Source: JACDER01 sp963842575 (lineage in GTDB: Bacteria > Actinomycetota > Thermoleophilia > Gaiellales > Gaiellaceae). Taken from it: DNA of 64,000 bases. The position numbers were made by a program, and so were the translations under genes. This document shows positions 63,775 to 64,000 of this stretch, one piece after another. The notes under the pieces are model-generated. The model saw only the letters and a list, made by a program, of their open reading frames with translations. It was not told the DNA's origin and searched no databases. The stretch's first letter is position 1. Each line of letters starts with the position of its first letter. Location: positions 310,001-374,000 of the forward strand of contig CAWJGS010000004.1 in the NCBI GenBank assembly GCA_963842575.1, given 5' to 3'.

Positions 63775-64000
63775 AGCGCGTCAGCTGGGTCGTCCCGGCG
63801 CTCGCGCTCGCCTACGCAGGTGCGGCTGCGCTCTACGGCTGGCAGGCGTGGAGCCAGGGGACGCCGTGGATCTTCCCGGACGAGACGCTGCATGCACGCA
63901 AGCGGCGCAAGTCGATCGCGGGTGCGGAGTCGGGGTCGATCAGGTCGATCTCCGGTGTCCTGTACTCGGCGGTCGATCTCGCCGGCGTGGCTCTTCCACG
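63771..64000 (+). CDS. Start of a membrane glycosyltransferase-like protein, cut by the window end
   Basis: GTG overlaps the previous stop (GTGA). The visible part is a helix (VVPALALAYAGAAALYGWQA) and TPWIFPDETLHARK, resembling the first helix and DE loop of ArnT/GT39-type membrane glycosyltransferases that use lipid-linked donors. Dropping one G near 63976 continues the frame as VLYSAV then ISPAWLFH, the expected second helix entry, so a frame error is likely. Only about 77 residues are visible. Confidence 0.5.
   Translation, partial: MKRVSWVVPALALAYAGAAALYGWQAWSQGTPWIFPDETLHARKRRKSIAGAESGSIRSISGVLYSAVDLAGVALP

Overview
The window is high-GC actinobacterial DNA. Coenzyme F420 genes, SARP-type (winged helix + BTAD) regulators, many class III cyclase-homology proteins, secreted beta-propellers and starts that look leaderless suggest a soil or aquatic Thermoleophilia (Gaiellales-like) organism. 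That placement is inference; there is no rRNA, tRNA, IS element, phage gene or CRISPR array to settle it.

Layout. 0-2.1 kb: an imino-acid metabolism pair (ornithine cyclodeaminase family, PLP ammonia-lyase) and a GNAT. 2.1-5.4 kb, minus: a tightly overlapping F420 operon (cofC, cofD, npdG-like, cofE, DUF6328-like membrane protein). 5.4-9.2 kb: a large secreted RTX-type repeat protein, then a PolX/PHP protein and rsgA. 12-19.9 kb: a Vps62-like secreted protein, a NarL-type two-component pair, a cyclase fused to a gutted response regulator, small membrane proteins, a membrane-anchored TolB-like propeller and a collagen-like protein. 20-24.1 kb: a complete sulfate importer (cysP-cysT-cysW-cysA) facing a cysteine-free Rrf2 regulator. 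24.1-50 kb: accessory region of secreted proteins (delta-60 and PQQ-type propellers, PPC/DUF6299, DUF11-PASTA, M23, CE4, acyltransferase) interleaved with two SARP multidomain regulators and a SIR2/STAND-WD40 operon. 50-54 kb: VOC, P-loop kinase, APH-like and GNAT genes. 54-64 kb: polysaccharide export and lipid-linked glycan genes (wzt, wzm, a WecA-like fusion) around hemE and hemH, a methyltransferase and cupins.

Two linked signals stand out. First, seven clear sites and one weaker one, between 25.8 and 46.7 kb, carry two GTTAG-type heptamers exactly 11 bp apart. In seven of them a GANNNT hexamer follows, and in six of those it lies 6-7 bases before an ATG. This is the spacing known for SARP operators, and two SARP proteins are encoded inside the region. 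Second, one of those SARP proteins is a cyclase-SARP-SIR2 fusion, co-translated with a membrane-anchored STAND NTPase-WD40 protein, which looks like a sensor/effector conflict or signalling system under this regulon.

Many genes are interrupted by single-base frameshifts. Those I could resolve are almost all one extra G or C. Intact genes sit beside broken ones, so assembly error is as likely as decay; broken genes are annotated as whole loci with the breaks stated.
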